A stretch of 64,000 nt of DNA from positions 1,197,030 through 1,261,029 of the forward strand of contig NZ_LR792632.1 of the NCBI RefSeq assembly GCF_902827225.1, in the 5' to 3' direction. The stretch comes from Methanocaldococcus lauensis (GTDB lineage Archaea > AGJL01 > Methanococci > Methanococcales > Methanocaldococcaceae). Under the pieces are notes generated by a model. That model was not told the DNA's origin. It saw only the letters and a program-made list of their open reading frames with translations, and did not search any database. Below, piece after piece: positions 1-8,356 of the stretch; within the stretch, counting starts at the first letter, position 1, and each line of letters begins with the position of its first letter. Made by a program: the position numbers and the translations under genes.

Positions 1-179
1 CAATCAGTGCTATGACTGTTTTATTGATAGTTGTAAAACTTTTTATTCCAGTTGCTGAGATTTTATCAAACATTGCTACAGTTTTAATTTTAGCCTTAAT
101 TGCTGATATTATAAACACATGGTTTTTGAATGCTGGGATATTAAAATACTATATAACTCAATATAAAGGCAAAAATTAA
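1..179 (+). CDS. secF: protein translocase subunit SecF, C-terminal end (5' truncated by window)
   Basis: Only the last 58 or so codons are present, read in the frame that starts at base 3 and stops with TAA at 177-179. The peptide is almost wholly hydrophobic, consistent with the last two membrane helices of an RND-type protein, and carries the D-x-x-N-T-W signature (ADIINTWFLNAG) followed by a short basic tail. That signature is typical of the last helix of archaeal SecF, which works with SecD to support protein export through SecYEG. The stop codon overlaps the convergent stop of the next gene by two bases. The assignment rests on this tail alone; another RND-family membrane protein is a less likely alternative. 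Confidence 0.7.
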   Translation, partial: ISAMTVLLIVVKLFIPVAEILSNIATVLILALIADIINTWFLNAGILKYYITQYKGKN

Positions 180-679
180 AAATATTCTTTTTTTAAGATT
201 TCTAAAAATTTTTTAATACCCTTTTCTATTCCACTTTTTTGCCTTTCTTTAACATTTTCAAAAGTTAATAAGTTTGCATAAACATCAGATGTAAATAAAT
301 ATATATTATAATCTGTAACTATACAAATAGCCCCTCTTCCAATTCCAGCAGTAGTTCCAATACCTATATTGGCATTTAATTTTTTCTTTAAACTGTTAGC
401 CATTAACTTTGCCACTTCTAAATCTTTCTCTTCGCTGTATGCCTTTGCATATTTATAATTATAATCTGGCTCTGGAAGTTTTACATCTAACAATTTCTCA
501 GCCCCATATATTGATGGAACAAACATAGATACTAAAACTTTAACATTTTTTATTAATCTTAAATCTTCATCAGAAAATAAATATTTATATTTAAAATTTT
601 CATAGCCAGATGAAGCTTTGTGTATGGTTAAACCAATATTTGCATGGGTAAAGCATTCAGCAGTGGCAACTGTAATCAT
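176..679 (-). CDS. UPF0254 family protein
   Basis: A 167-residue soluble protein that I recognise as the methanogen-restricted UPF0254 family (MJ1251-like); its function is unknown. Visible features are the N-terminal MITVATAECFTHANIG stretch and the glycine-rich segment GIGTTAGIGRGAICIVTD near residue 110, which looks like a conserved core motif. The ATG is preceded by GTGAT at good spacing. The gene converges on the secF end and diverges from the methyltransferase at 700 across a gap of about 20 bases, so the two promoters must overlap. There is no context that reveals a role. Confidence 0.75.
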   Translation of the reverse strand: MITVATAECFTHANIGLTIHKASSGYENFKYKYLFSDEDLRLIKNVKVLVSMFVPSIYGAEKLLDVKLPEPDYNYKYAKAYSEEKDLEVAKLMANSLKKKLNANIGIGTTAGIGRGAICIVTDYNIYLFTSDVYANLLTFENVKERQKSGIEKGIKKFLEILKKEYF

Positions 680-699
680 ATTATCACTTCGTGGTATTT

Positions 700-1401
700 A
701 TGGGAATTAAAGATTACTATGATAAATTGGCAAAAAACTATGATAAATTATATAAAAACAAGTATATGAGAATTGTGGAAAAGGAGATTATAAAAAAAGA
801 AATTAAGGATAATGATTTTGTTTTAGACATTGGTTGTGGAACTGGGGAACAGTTAAAAATTTTAAATAAAGCAATTGGTTTAGATATATCAATAGAAATG
901 GCTAAAATAGCAAATAAAAAAACTAATAAACCTGTTGTTGTAGCAAATGCTGAATTTATACCCTTTAAAAATAGGAGTTTTGATAAGGTTATATCATTTT
1001 TTGGAGCTTTAAATCATTGTAATATAAAGAAAGTTTTTAAAGAAGTTAGAAGAGTTTTAAAAGATGATGGAGTTTTTATTTTTACTGTGGCAAATATCTA
1101 TGATATAAAATGGATATTAAAGAATATTATAAAAGGTAACTTTAAAAAAATAAGAAAATCATTAAAGAAAAGAAAAGGGACTATAATAAAAGTAGTTGAT
1201 GGAGAAAAAATAAAAGTAAAAACAAGATTTTATAGCATTAAAGAAATTGAGGAACTCCTAAAAAAAGAAGGTTTTGAAATATTATATACCTTTGGAGCAA
1301 ATATTACAAACTCTCCATTGGATATGTTTATTTATAAAAGCTTTTTAAAGCATTTTGCCTCCTATATTGGCTTTGTTGTTAAAAAGAAGAATAAACGCTA
1401 A
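700..1401 (+). CDS. class I SAM-dependent methyltransferase
   Basis: About 233 residues with the Methyltransf_11 type core. Motif I, VLDIGCGTGEQLKIL, lies near residue 46. It is followed by a GLDIS motif II and a post-motif SFDKVISFFGALNH, then EVRRVLKDDGVFIFTVAN, the usual beta-4/5 region of small-molecule or lipid methyltransferases. The substrate cannot be told from the sequence. An in-frame GTG at 691 exists but lacks a ribosome site; the ATG at 700 has a weak GTGG upstream and starts at the family-like MGIKDYYDKLA, so I prefer it. The C-terminus is unusually basic. The gene diverges from the UPF0254 gene and has no clear operon partner. Confidence 0.75.
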   Translation: MGIKDYYDKLAKNYDKLYKNKYMRIVEKEIIKKEIKDNDFVLDIGCGTGEQLKILNKAIGLDISIEMAKIANKKTNKPVVVANAEFIPFKNRSFDKVISFFGALNHCNIKKVFKEVRRVLKDDGVFIFTVANIYDIKWILKNIIKGNFKKIRKSLKKRKGTIIKVVDGEKIKVKTRFYSIKEIEELLKKEGFEILYTFGANITNSPLDMFIYKSFLKHFASYIGFVVKKKNKR

Positions 1402-1412
1402 TCTTATTATTT

Positions 1413-2180
1413 TTATTTAACCTTATTTTTTAATTTTTCTTTTCCTGCCCTTTTTATTGCGTCATACATCATCTCAACAGCATTAGGATTTTTCTCCAAC
1501 AGATTACCAGTAACTATCGCATCAGCTCCTGCTAAAACTTTTTCATAAGCAATTTCTGGCTTTCTAATTCCTCCACCAACTATTATATTGATATTAGATA
1601 GTTTTTTTGATAAAGCAATTGTTTCATTATTCACTGGATACTCTGCCCCACTACCCGCCTCTAAGTATGCCCATCTCATTCCAAAGAACTTTGCTGATAA
1701 ACAATACATGGCTGTAATATTTGGTTTATTCTGTGGGATTTCTCTAATTTCCCCAATGTAACCAACAGCTGTTTTTCTTGCTGGCTCTATACAGAGATAA
1801 GCCATAGGGATTGGCTCTAACTTGTATTTTAAAATTGTTATCGCCCCTAAAGTTGGAGCAGTTACAACCCAGTAAGTATTTGTTGAATTCATTAAGCTCA
1901 TGTAAAAAACAGCATCAGCATATTTTGATAATCCATCTACATTCCCAGGAAATAAAATTATAGGAAGTTTAGTTATCTTTTTTATAGTTTTCACTTTCTC
2001 ATCTAAATCAATTATTCCAATACTACCTCCAACCATTATAGCATCTGCATAATCCTTAATTTTTTCTGATATTTCTTCAATATTTTCCTCTTCTGGGTCT
2101 AATAAAGTTAAATAAACTGCCCCTTCTTCTTCAATAATTTGTGTTAATTTTTTCTCAACTTTTCCTATTTTTATTTCCAT
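1413..2180 (-). CDS. geranylgeranylglyceryl phosphate synthase
   Basis: A 255-residue TIM-barrel prenyltransferase of the GGGP synthase/PcrB family. It joins geranylgeranyl diphosphate to sn-glycerol-1-phosphate, forming the first ether bond of archaeal lipids. Support comes from the N-terminal LTLLDPEEENIEE (DP phosphate-site motif), the central IMVGGSIGI, the AYLEAGSGAEYPV segment near residue 170 and the C-terminal phosphate-binding IIVGGGIRKPE followed by ADAIVTGNLLEK. Length and motifs fit the group II archaeal enzymes. GGTGA lies just before the ATG. The upstream neighbour on the same strand is dehydroquinate synthase II, about 115 bases away, so a shared transcript is possible but not shown. 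Confidence 0.88.
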   Translation of the reverse strand: MEIKIGKVEKKLTQIIEEEGAVYLTLLDPEEENIEEISEKIKDYADAIMVGGSIGIIDLDEKVKTIKKITKLPIILFPGNVDGLSKYADAVFYMSLMNSTNTYWVVTAPTLGAITILKYKLEPIPMAYLCIEPARKTAVGYIGEIREIPQNKPNITAMYCLSAKFFGMRWAYLEAGSGAEYPVNNETIALSKKLSNINIIVGGGIRKPEIAYEKVLAGADAIVTGNLLEKNPNAVEMMYDAIKRAGKEKLKNKVK

Positions 2181-2296
2181 ACTTTCACCAAAATAGAAGA
2201 TTGAAATTTTAAAATAAATTTATATAAAATAAAAATCAAAATTACAATATAAGAACTAAAAGATTATATTTAAAATTTAAAAATAGTTTTTGATAT

Positions 2297-3382
2297 TCAC
2301 TTTTCAATTATTGTTTCCTTTATAGCCATTCCAAAATGTCTCGCATATTCATCTGGTCTTATTAAAACTTTGTCTCCTGGTTTTAAATCAACAACAGAGA
2401 CTGGTTCTCCTTTTTCATTAACCAATCTTATGGTTTCAGCGTTTTGTAATATTGTTCTAATTATATCTCCTTTATACTCTGCTTCAATTAACACTAAAGG
2501 TCTTCTTTCAATTTTAACTCTGCCAACTATTGCCTCTCTCGCGTTTCCATCCTTATCTACTATTAAAACCTTATCTCCTGCTTTTAATTCACTTAAATAT
2601 TTTGTTTTATTTCCTGGGCATAATATATAGGCATGAACAGGCCCTGCATTAACTCTGAAAGGTCTTGTAGATACATAAGGATTCTCTACAGTCTCAGAAT
2701 GAACTAAAAATAATCCTCTTGAATATGAACCAATTAACATTCCCTCCCCAATGTTCATTAAGGAGCAAGTGTCTATACAAACCCTATCTCCACTACCTAT
2801 TGGCTCTACATTTGTTATTGTTGCTACATCTAATTTTACCTTCTCTTTATTCATTTCCTCAATTAATTTTGACAACTCTTTTATATCCTCTAAGTTTTTT
2901 GGGTTTAAAAGAACTCCATCAGTCCCTTTTTCTAAAATTTCATAGGCAACTTTTGCCTCATCAACTGAATCAACACTTGCAATAATCTTTACATCTCTAT
3001 TAAATAAATCTGCTATTAAGTTCTCTAATGGAATTATAGTCCAATCTCTACCCTCTAATATAATATTATCAACAAAGCCAAACCTTGCTACTTCTGAAGC
3101 AAATTCTTCATCTTCTTTTGACTCTATAGGAATGTATATCGCAGTTTCTTTACCTAAATTTTTTGCCTCTTTTAAAAATTCTATGTTGTCATTTTTATTT
3201 ACTAAGACAATATCAGCATCCAAAGAATGTGAGGCGACTTTAATATTTCCCAATTCTTTAATTTTTTCAATATCTTCTGGTTCAGCAACAACTACGGGAA
3301 TTGATGACTCTAAAGCCATTTTTACAATTTCTTTCTTATCTTCCCAATTATCTCCTGTAACTCTAATCCATCCAAATTTCAT
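2297..3382 (-). CDS. aroB': 3-dehydroquinate synthase II (archaeal AroB')
   Basis: At 361 residues this matches the archaeal-type dehydroquinate synthase (MJ1249 type). It oxidatively deaminates and cyclises 2-amino-3,7-dideoxy-D-threo-hept-6-ulosonate to 3-dehydroquinate, feeding aromatic amino acid synthesis without DAHP. Recognisable segments are the N-terminal MKFGWIRVTGDNWEDKKE, the central VEPIGSGDRVCIDTCSLMNIGEGMLIGS region near 190-220 and the NAGPVHAYI motif near 245. The ATG is preceded by GGTGA. The partner enzyme that makes its substrate is also in this window (45521-46342) but far away, so the two steps are not in one operon here. Confidence 0.92.
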   Translation of the reverse strand: MKFGWIRVTGDNWEDKKEIVKMALESSIPVVVAEPEDIEKIKELGNIKVASHSLDADIVLVNKNDNIEFLKEAKNLGKETAIYIPIESKEDEEFASEVARFGFVDNIILEGRDWTIIPLENLIADLFNRDVKIIASVDSVDEAKVAYEILEKGTDGVLLNPKNLEDIKELSKLIEEMNKEKVKLDVATITNVEPIGSGDRVCIDTCSLMNIGEGMLIGSYSRGLFLVHSETVENPYVSTRPFRVNAGPVHAYILCPGNKTKYLSELKAGDKVLIVDKDGNAREAIVGRVKIERRPLVLIEAEYKGDIIRTILQNAETIRLVNEKGEPVSVVDLKPGDKVLIRPDEYARHFGMAIKETIIEK

Positions 3383-3449
3383 ATTTTCACCTACTCACAA
3401 AATATTAACATTAAAAATAGTCCGTAATGATGATATATATACTTATATC

Positions 3450-3992
3450 TTATAATAGATTACAATGTCTCTTTATTATTTCGCTTTCATCTAAGTTTAA
3501 TTTTTTCATAATTTCGGCAATAACTAAATCTAAGAATATTAATACCATTTCTTCAAATGCTGTTCCCATTGGTAAGTAATTTGATTTTTTAATTGGTAAT
3601 TGGATAGTTATATCTACAAACTCCATTATAGAGCCACACTCACAAACAATAGCAACAATATTATTATTTATCTTTTTAGCCCTCTTGGCTACAATCAAAA
3701 CACTCTCTGTCTTTCCACTACCTGTTATTAAAATTAATAAATCATCCTTTTCGTAAGATGGCGTTGTTGTATCTCCAACAAAATAAGAGTTAAAGCCAAG
3801 ATGCATCAATCTCATAGCAAAAGATCTTCCTACATATCCACTTCTTCCTACGCCAAATACAAAAATTTTTTTTGCATTTATTATTTTATCTATTAATAAA
3901 TTCATTTTTTGTTTCCATTCGTCTTCAATATAAAATTTTTTTAATGTATTAATATTTTGTAAGATAATTTCAAGTTCTTCCAATTTCGACAC
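3450..3992 (-). CDS. hxlB: 6-phospho-3-hexuloisomerase
   Basis: A 180-residue single SIS-domain protein, the MJ1247-type PHI. It interconverts 6-phospho-3-hexulose and fructose 6-phosphate. In methanogens it is part of the reverse ribulose monophosphate route that makes ribose phosphate from hexose phosphate. The SIS core is clear: IFVFGVGRSGYVGRSFAMRL near residue 40 and LLILITGSGKTESV near 85, with the family C-terminus ESEIIKRHCNLL. The start used is a GTG at 3992; a TTG three codons in has a better-spaced GGTG and cannot be excluded. The gene stands alone between aroB' (54-base gap) and the tRNA-Trp gene. Confidence 0.9.
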   Translation of the reverse strand: MSKLEELEIILQNINTLKKFYIEDEWKQKMNLLIDKIINAKKIFVFGVGRSGYVGRSFAMRLMHLGFNSYFVGDTTTPSYEKDDLLILITGSGKTESVLIVAKRAKKINNNIVAIVCECGSIMEFVDITIQLPIKKSNYLPMGTAFEEMVLIFLDLVIAEIMKKLNLDESEIIKRHCNLL

Positions 3993-4077
3993 CTATCGAA
4001 TTTATATTCACAAATATATCTAAATTTATTGATTAATATTTTAAAAATAAAAACAAATTAATTAATTTCTTAAAAAA

Positions 4078-4188
4078 TGGTGGGGGTGCTGGGATTTGAA
4101 CCCAGGTCCAGGGATTTCTCCTGCTATAGTCCAGTGCCCTATAGGCATCTGGAGTCCCCGATGATAGACCTGGCTACACCACACCCCC
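4078..4188 (-). tRNA. tRNA-Trp (CCA) with a 33-nt intron
   Basis: The minus strand folds as a cloverleaf with acceptor stem GGGGGTG paired to CACCCCC, a T-arm containing GGTTCAAATCC, and anticodon CCA at 4152-4150. The anticodon stem closes only when about 33 bases (4148-4116) are removed after position 37, the canonical archaeal intron site. The exon-intron junction region can form the bulge-helix-bulge recognised by the splicing endonuclease. A discriminator A (4081) is followed by an encoded CCA at 4080-4078. The intron is too short to hold the C/D box guide RNA found in the tRNA-Trp intron of some other euryarchaea. Confidence 0.95.
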
Positions 4189-4220
4189 TCATTAACGACA
4201 CATATAAAAAGTTATAAGGG

Positions 4221-4240
4221 AGTATTTAAACTTTACGGTT
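4221..4240 (-). promoter_or_regulatory. BRE/TATA promoter of the tRNA-Trp gene
   Basis: Read on the minus strand the sequence is AACCGTAAAG followed by TTTAAATACT, an archaeal BRE plus TATA box. It lies 33-52 bases before the mature tRNA 5' end, leaving room for a start about 25 bases downstream and a short 5' leader. The same CCG-AAA-TTTAAATAC pattern precedes the histone gene in this window. Confidence 0.6.
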
Positions 4241-4458
4241 TATGGGTTTTAAATGTAATGATGAATTTTCATTAAAAATAAAAATTTAAATATATATTAT
4301 TTAAATATATATTAATTCTGTTTTTATAGTATTTTATATGGTTTCTATTTTTATTTTGTCTGTGGAAAAAATTTCGTAATCATACCTTTTATATATTAGA
4401 TTTTACTTTTTTATTGTTTATATGTTAAAACTTATATAACTTATTAAAGGTGTAAATT

Positions 4459-5322
4459 ATGATTTTATTAGACGAAAATACAAGAGCAATAGTTCAAGGA
4501 ATAACTGGAAAACAGGGAAGTTTTCATACAAAAAAAATGTTAGAATGTGGAACAAAAATTGTTGGTGGAGTTACCCCAGGAAAGGGAGGAATGAATGTTC
4601 ATGGAGTTCCAGTTTTTGATACTGTTAAAGAGGCAGTTAAAGAAACAGATGCTAATGCATCGGTAATTTTTGTTCCAGCACCATTTGCTAAGGATGCTGT
4701 TTTTGAAGCAATAGATGCAGGATTGGATTTAATTGTCGTTATAACTGAGCATATTCCTATTCAGGATACAATGGAATTCGTAAATTATGCAGAAGATTTA
4801 GGAGTTAAAATTATTGGTCCTAATACCCCAGGAATAGCCTCTCCAAAAGTAGGAAAACTTGGAATTATACCAATGGAAGTGTTAAATGTTGGTAATATTG
4901 GAATAGTTTCAAGAAGTGGAACTTTAACTTATGAGATTGCACATCAAATAAAAAAGGCAGGTTTAGGAGTATCAACGTGTGTAGGAATTGGTGGAGATCC
5001 AATAACTGGGTTAAGATATAAAGAAGTTTTAGAGTTATTTGAAGAGGATGATGAAACTGAGGCTGTTGTATTAATTGGAGAAATTGGAGGAGGTGCTGAA
5101 GAAGAGGCAAGTAAGTTTATAAAAAAGATGAAAAAACCTGTCGTAGGATATATTGCAGGACAGTCTGCTCCAGAAGGTAAAAGAATGGGGCATGCAGGGG
5201 CAATAATTGAAAAAGGAAAGGGTACTGCTAAAAGTAAAATGAAGGCATTAGAAGAGGCAGGGGCTTATGTGGCAAGGAGAATATCTGATATTCCAAAAAT
5301 ACTGTCAGAATTTATAAAATAA
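4459..5322 (+). CDS. sucD: succinate-CoA ligase (ADP-forming), alpha subunit
   Basis: 287 residues, full length for the alpha subunit. It binds CoA through an N-terminal Rossmann fold ([30 protein letters not shown], residues 14-43) and carries the phosphorylated histidine in [15 protein letters not shown] near residue 247. With a SucC beta subunit, which is not in this window, it interconverts succinyl-CoA and succinate, part of the incomplete reductive TCA route to 2-oxoglutarate in methanogens. The start ATG has AAGGTG upstream. A 270-base AT-rich gap precedes it and contains TATA-like stretches (for example TTATATAA near 4433). It is transcribed alone, with 150 bases before the next operon. 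Confidence 0.95.
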   Translation: MILLDENTRAIVQGITGKQGSFHTKKMLECGTKIVGGVTPGKGGMNVHGVPVFDTVKEAVKETDANASVIFVPAPFAKDAVFEAIDAGLDLIVVITEHIPIQDTMEFVNYAEDLGVKIIGPNTPGIASPKVGKLGIIPMEVLNVGNIGIVSRSGTLTYEIAHQIKKAGLGVSTCVGIGGDPITGLRYKEVLELFEEDDETEAVVLIGEIGGGAEEEASKFIKKMKKPVVGYIAGQSAPEGKRMGHAGAIIEKGKGTAKSKMKALEEAGAYVARRISDIPKILSEFIK

Positions 5323-5474
5323 GAAGATCAATAAAATCTAAGACTATGCTATAAAAAACTTAATACCTATAAATGTATAAAGTAATAGATATATGATAAT
5401 ATAAAAGTTAAATGAAAAACTTTATATTTTATTTTTTAAAATTAATTTTTAACTTTTCCACATAGGGGGATAAT

Positions 5475-5813
5475 ATGTCAAAAAGAGTATTATTAAAACT
5501 GTTTATTGAAGAAAAGAATATTAATAAGGCTATAAATATTATGACCTTGGCTGGAATTTCTGGATTCTTTTTACATAACTATAGAGGTATGTCATCAGAT
5601 AAGTTCAAAACTCTAAAAAAGGAGGATTTAGAAGATATTAATAAAGTTTATGAAATTATAAATAAAGAATCTGATAAAGCTGTTATTATAGGAACAGTTG
5701 TTAAAGAAGAGAAATCTAAAAAGATAGAGGAATTACTAAAAGAAAAAATGTCAAATGATAAATGGACATTAATTAAAATCCCAATATTAAAAGTTAAGGT
5801 TCATAAGGTTTAA
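5475..5813 (+). CDS. uncharacterised methanogen protein, paralogue of the next gene (MJ1245-like)
   Basis: A 112-residue protein of unknown function. It aligns end to end with the product of 5825-6151. Both open with a short beta strand (LLKLFIEEKNINKAINIM here), share GI-x-GFFL-x-(N/D)YRGMS near residue 30, a mid-protein VIIGTVV and a C-terminal amphipathic strand with IPI. The pattern of alternating strands and helices suggests a small alpha/beta ferredoxin-like fold of the PII/ACT kind; that is inference. The ribosome site GGGGATAAT precedes the ATG. It is the first gene of a tight four-gene operon ending in the MCR component A2 ATPase, which links it to methyl-coenzyme M reductase activation or its control. 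Confidence 0.65.
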   Translation: MSKRVLLKLFIEEKNINKAINIMTLAGISGFFLHNYRGMSSDKFKTLKKEDLEDINKVYEIINKESDKAVIIGTVVKEEKSKKIEELLKEKMSNDKWTLIKIPILKVKVHKV

Positions 5814-5824
5814 AAGGTGAAATT

Positions 5825-6151
5825 ATGAAAATCTTACTGTATTTATTTGTCGAAAGTGAAAATGTTGGGAAGGCAATAAATGCATTATCAGAGGGCGGAA
5901 TAACAGGGTTTTTTTTATACGATTATAAAGGGATGTCTCCTCAAGATTGGCATGGATTTTTGTTAGATGAAGATCCTGAAATGGCTATAAAGGCTGTTAG
6001 CGATTTAGCACAAAATGCTGTATTAATTGGAACTGTTGTTAGTGAAAGCAAACTTATGGAGTTAGAAAAAATTATAGACGAAAAACTTGCTGACTGTAAA
6101 TACACTATAATTGAAATCCCAATAGAGGGAATTATTGTAAATATGCCCTAA
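5825..6151 (+). CDS. uncharacterised methanogen protein, paralogue of the preceding gene (MJ1244-like)
   Basis: 108 residues, the second copy of a tandem gene duplication. Compared with its neighbour it keeps YLFVESENVGKAINAL, GGITGFFLYDYKGMS, AVLIGTVV and a terminal IIEIPIEGI, but it is more acidic and has a DWHGFLLDEDPE insert-like stretch near residue 45. No catalytic motif is visible. The ATG follows AAGGTGAAATT with 11 bases after the previous stop, and only 13 bases separate it from the UPF0251 gene, so translation is probably coupled along the operon. The two paralogues may act as a heteromer; this is inference from pairing and fold pattern only. Confidence 0.65.
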   Translation: MKILLYLFVESENVGKAINALSEGGITGFFLYDYKGMSPQDWHGFLLDEDPEMAIKAVSDLAQNAVLIGTVVSESKLMELEKIIDEKLADCKYTIIEIPIEGIIVNMP

Positions 6152-6164
6152 ATGAGGAGATGAT

Positions 6165-6542
6165 ATGGGTAGAAGAGGAAGACCAAAGATACCAAGATTT
6201 ATATCTGAGGAACCTAAGTTTAGAATATTTAAACCTCATGGAGTACCTTTTAGACATTTAGATAAAGTTGTATTAACAGTAGATGAATTAGAGGCTATTA
6301 GGTTAGTTGATTATATGGACTTTACTCAGGAGGAGGCGGCAAAGTTAATGGGTATTTCAAGGAGAGTGTTGTGGAGTTTATTAAAAGAAGGTAGAAAAAA
6401 GATATCTGATGCATTAATAAATGGGAAAATTATAATTATTGAAGGTGGTTTTTACAAAATTAGAGAATGTGGTTTTTGTATGAGAAATAGATTTGGAATA
6501 AAAAAACATTGTAGAAATATAAACAATATGAATGGTGAGTAG
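6165..6542 (+). CDS. UPF0251 (DUF134) helix-turn-helix protein
   Basis: 125 residues. The N-terminus [17 protein letters not shown] leads into a sigma-70-region-4-like helix-turn-helix, [19 protein letters not shown] then [21 protein letters not shown], residues 38-76, typical of the UPF0251/DUF134 family. A short C-terminal cysteine cluster, [15 protein letters not shown] near 104-118, may bind metal. It is therefore a likely DNA-binding or redox/metal-sensing regulator. It ends two bases before the A2 ATPase gene and follows two small paralogues, so it is probably co-expressed with them and may control the operon. The family has no firmly known target. Confidence 0.75.
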   Translation: MGRRGRPKIPRFISEEPKFRIFKPHGVPFRHLDKVVLTVDELEAIRLVDYMDFTQEEAAKLMGISRRVLWSLLKEGRKKISDALINGKIIIIEGGFYKIRECGFCMRNRFGIKKHCRNINNMNGE

Positions 6543-6544
6543 TT

Positions 6545-8146
6545 ATGATACTATTGGAAGTAAATAATGTAACAAAAAAGTTTGGAGATAAGGTAGTTTT
6601 AAAAAATATTTCATTTAAATTGGAGGAAGGAGAATCCTTAGGTATATTAGGAAGAAGTGGAGCAGGGAAATCTGTTCTATTACATATGTTAAGAGGAATG
6701 GATGGATATGAGCCAACTGAGGGAAATATTATATATCATGTCTCATACTGTGAAAAGTGTGGATATGTAGATGTTCCTTCAAAGGCAGGTTCTCCATGTA
6801 AAAAGTGTGGAAACACTCTAAAAAAGATAGATGTAGATTTTTGGAATGATAAAAAATATACATATAATTTAAAAAAGAAAATTGCTATAATGCTTCAAAG
6901 AACATTTGCCTTATATGGAGAGAAAACAGTTATTGAGAATATTTTGGAAGCTTTGTATCAGGCAGGTTATGAAGGAAAAGAGGCTATAAATAAGGCGTTA
7001 GAATTAATTAAGATGGTTAAGTTAGAGCATAGAATTACTCACATTGCAAGAGATTTAAGTGGTGGAGAAAAACAGAGAGTAGTTTTAGCAAGGCAAATAG
7101 CAAAAGAGCCATTTATATTTTTAGCAGATGAGCCAACAGGAACATTAGACCCTCAAACTGCTAAGTTAGTTCATAAGGCATTAAAAGATTTAGTTATAAA
7201 TAACAATATAAGTTTAATTTTAACTTCACACTGGCCAGAAGTTATTGCTGAGCTAACAGAAAGGGCTATTTGGTTAGATAACGGAGAAATTATAATGGAA
7301 GGTACATCAGAGGAAGTTTATAATAAATTTATGGAATCTGTAAAAGAGTTCCAAAAACCAGAAGTTGAAATAGAAATTAAGGAAGATATTATAAAATTGG
7401 AGCATATATCTAAACACTACTGTTCAGTTGAAAGAGGTGTTATTAAAGCTGTAGATGATGTAACACTCAATATAAGAGAAAACGAAATATTTGGTTTAGT
7501 TGGGACAAGTGGGGCTGGAAAAACAACATTGGCAAAAATTATTGCAGGAGTTCTCCCACCATCAAAAGGAAAGTATTGGTTTAGAGTAGGAGATGAATGG
7601 GTAGATATGACAAAGCCCGGATTAAATGGAAGAGGTAGAGCTAAGAGATATATTGGAATATTATTCCAAGAGTATGCATTGTATCCACATAGAACTATAT
7701 TGGAAAACTTAACCGAGGCAATAGGTTTAGAACTACCAGACGAATTTGCAAGAATGAAGGCAGTTTATACTTTAACTTCAGTAGGATTTAGTGAAGAGGA
7801 GGCTGAAGAAATCTTAGATAAGTATCCTAATGAATTGAGTGTTGGTGAAAGACATAGATGTGCCTTAGCACAAGTTTTAATAAAGGAGCCAAGAGTTGTT
7901 ATATTAGATGAGCCAACAGGAACTATGGACCCTATAACAAGAAATATAGTTGCAGAATCCATCTTAAAATCAAGAATTGAGTTAGAGCAAACATATATTA
8001 TTGTTTCTCACGATATGGATTTCGTATTAAATGTTTGTGATAGAGCCGGGTTAATGAGAAATGGTAAATTAATCAAAGTAGGAAAGCCAGAAGAAATTGT
8101 TCCATTATTAACTGAAGAGGAAAAACAAGAGATGTTCAATAAGTAA
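6545..8146 (+). CDS. atwA: methyl-coenzyme M reductase activation ATPase, component A2
   Basis: A 533-residue double ABC ATPase without membrane segments. Domain 1 has Walker A GRSGAGKS near residue 38, signature LSGGEKQR and Walker [11 protein letters not shown]. Domain 2 has GTSGAGKT near 320, LSVGERHR and VVILDEPTG. Between Walker A and the signature of domain 1 sits an insert with two CxxC pairs, CEKCG and CKKCG, likely a zinc ribbon peculiar to this family. Component A2 hydrolyses ATP to help reduce the Ni of F430 in methyl-coenzyme M reductase. It is the last gene of the operon from 5475, two bases after the UPF0251 gene, and GGTGAG lies before its ATG. Confidence 0.93.
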   Translation: MILLEVNNVTKKFGDKVVLKNISFKLEEGESLGILGRSGAGKSVLLHMLRGMDGYEPTEGNIIYHVSYCEKCGYVDVPSKAGSPCKKCGNTLKKIDVDFWNDKKYTYNLKKKIAIMLQRTFALYGEKTVIENILEALYQAGYEGKEAINKALELIKMVKLEHRITHIARDLSGGEKQRVVLARQIAKEPFIFLADEPTGTLDPQTAKLVHKALKDLVINNNISLILTSHWPEVIAELTERAIWLDNGEIIMEGTSEEVYNKFMESVKEFQKPEVEIEIKEDIIKLEHISKHYCSVERGVIKAVDDVTLNIRENEIFGLVGTSGAGKTTLAKIIAGVLPPSKGKYWFRVGDEWVDMTKPGLNGRGRAKRYIGILFQEYALYPHRTILENLTEAIGLELPDEFARMKAVYTLTSVGFSEEEAEEILDKYPNELSVGERHRCALAQVLIKEPRVVILDEPTGTMDPITRNIVAESILKSRIELEQTYIIVSHDMDFVLNVCDRAGLMRNGKLIKVGKPEEIVPLLTEEEKQEMFNK

Positions 8147-8356
8147 AATTTAAGTTTAGAATTTTTATTAACTTTAATAATTATTTATATTAGTTGTGAA
8201 TGCCCTATTAAGGTTGTTAAACTAAAAACCTAACAAATATTTTTAAAATTTTACATAAATCTTAAATTTTAAGTTCATTTTTGTTTAATATTGTAAGCCA
8301 TTATTTATTGTCTTTTTTTAAAAAAGCAAAAAAATTTTATTAAAATGGGTGATAGT

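Noticed and set aside
8147-8356. Intergenic region before proS
   Set aside because: AT-rich with no frame, hairpin or clear promoter beyond generic T-rich stretches; nothing to annotate.
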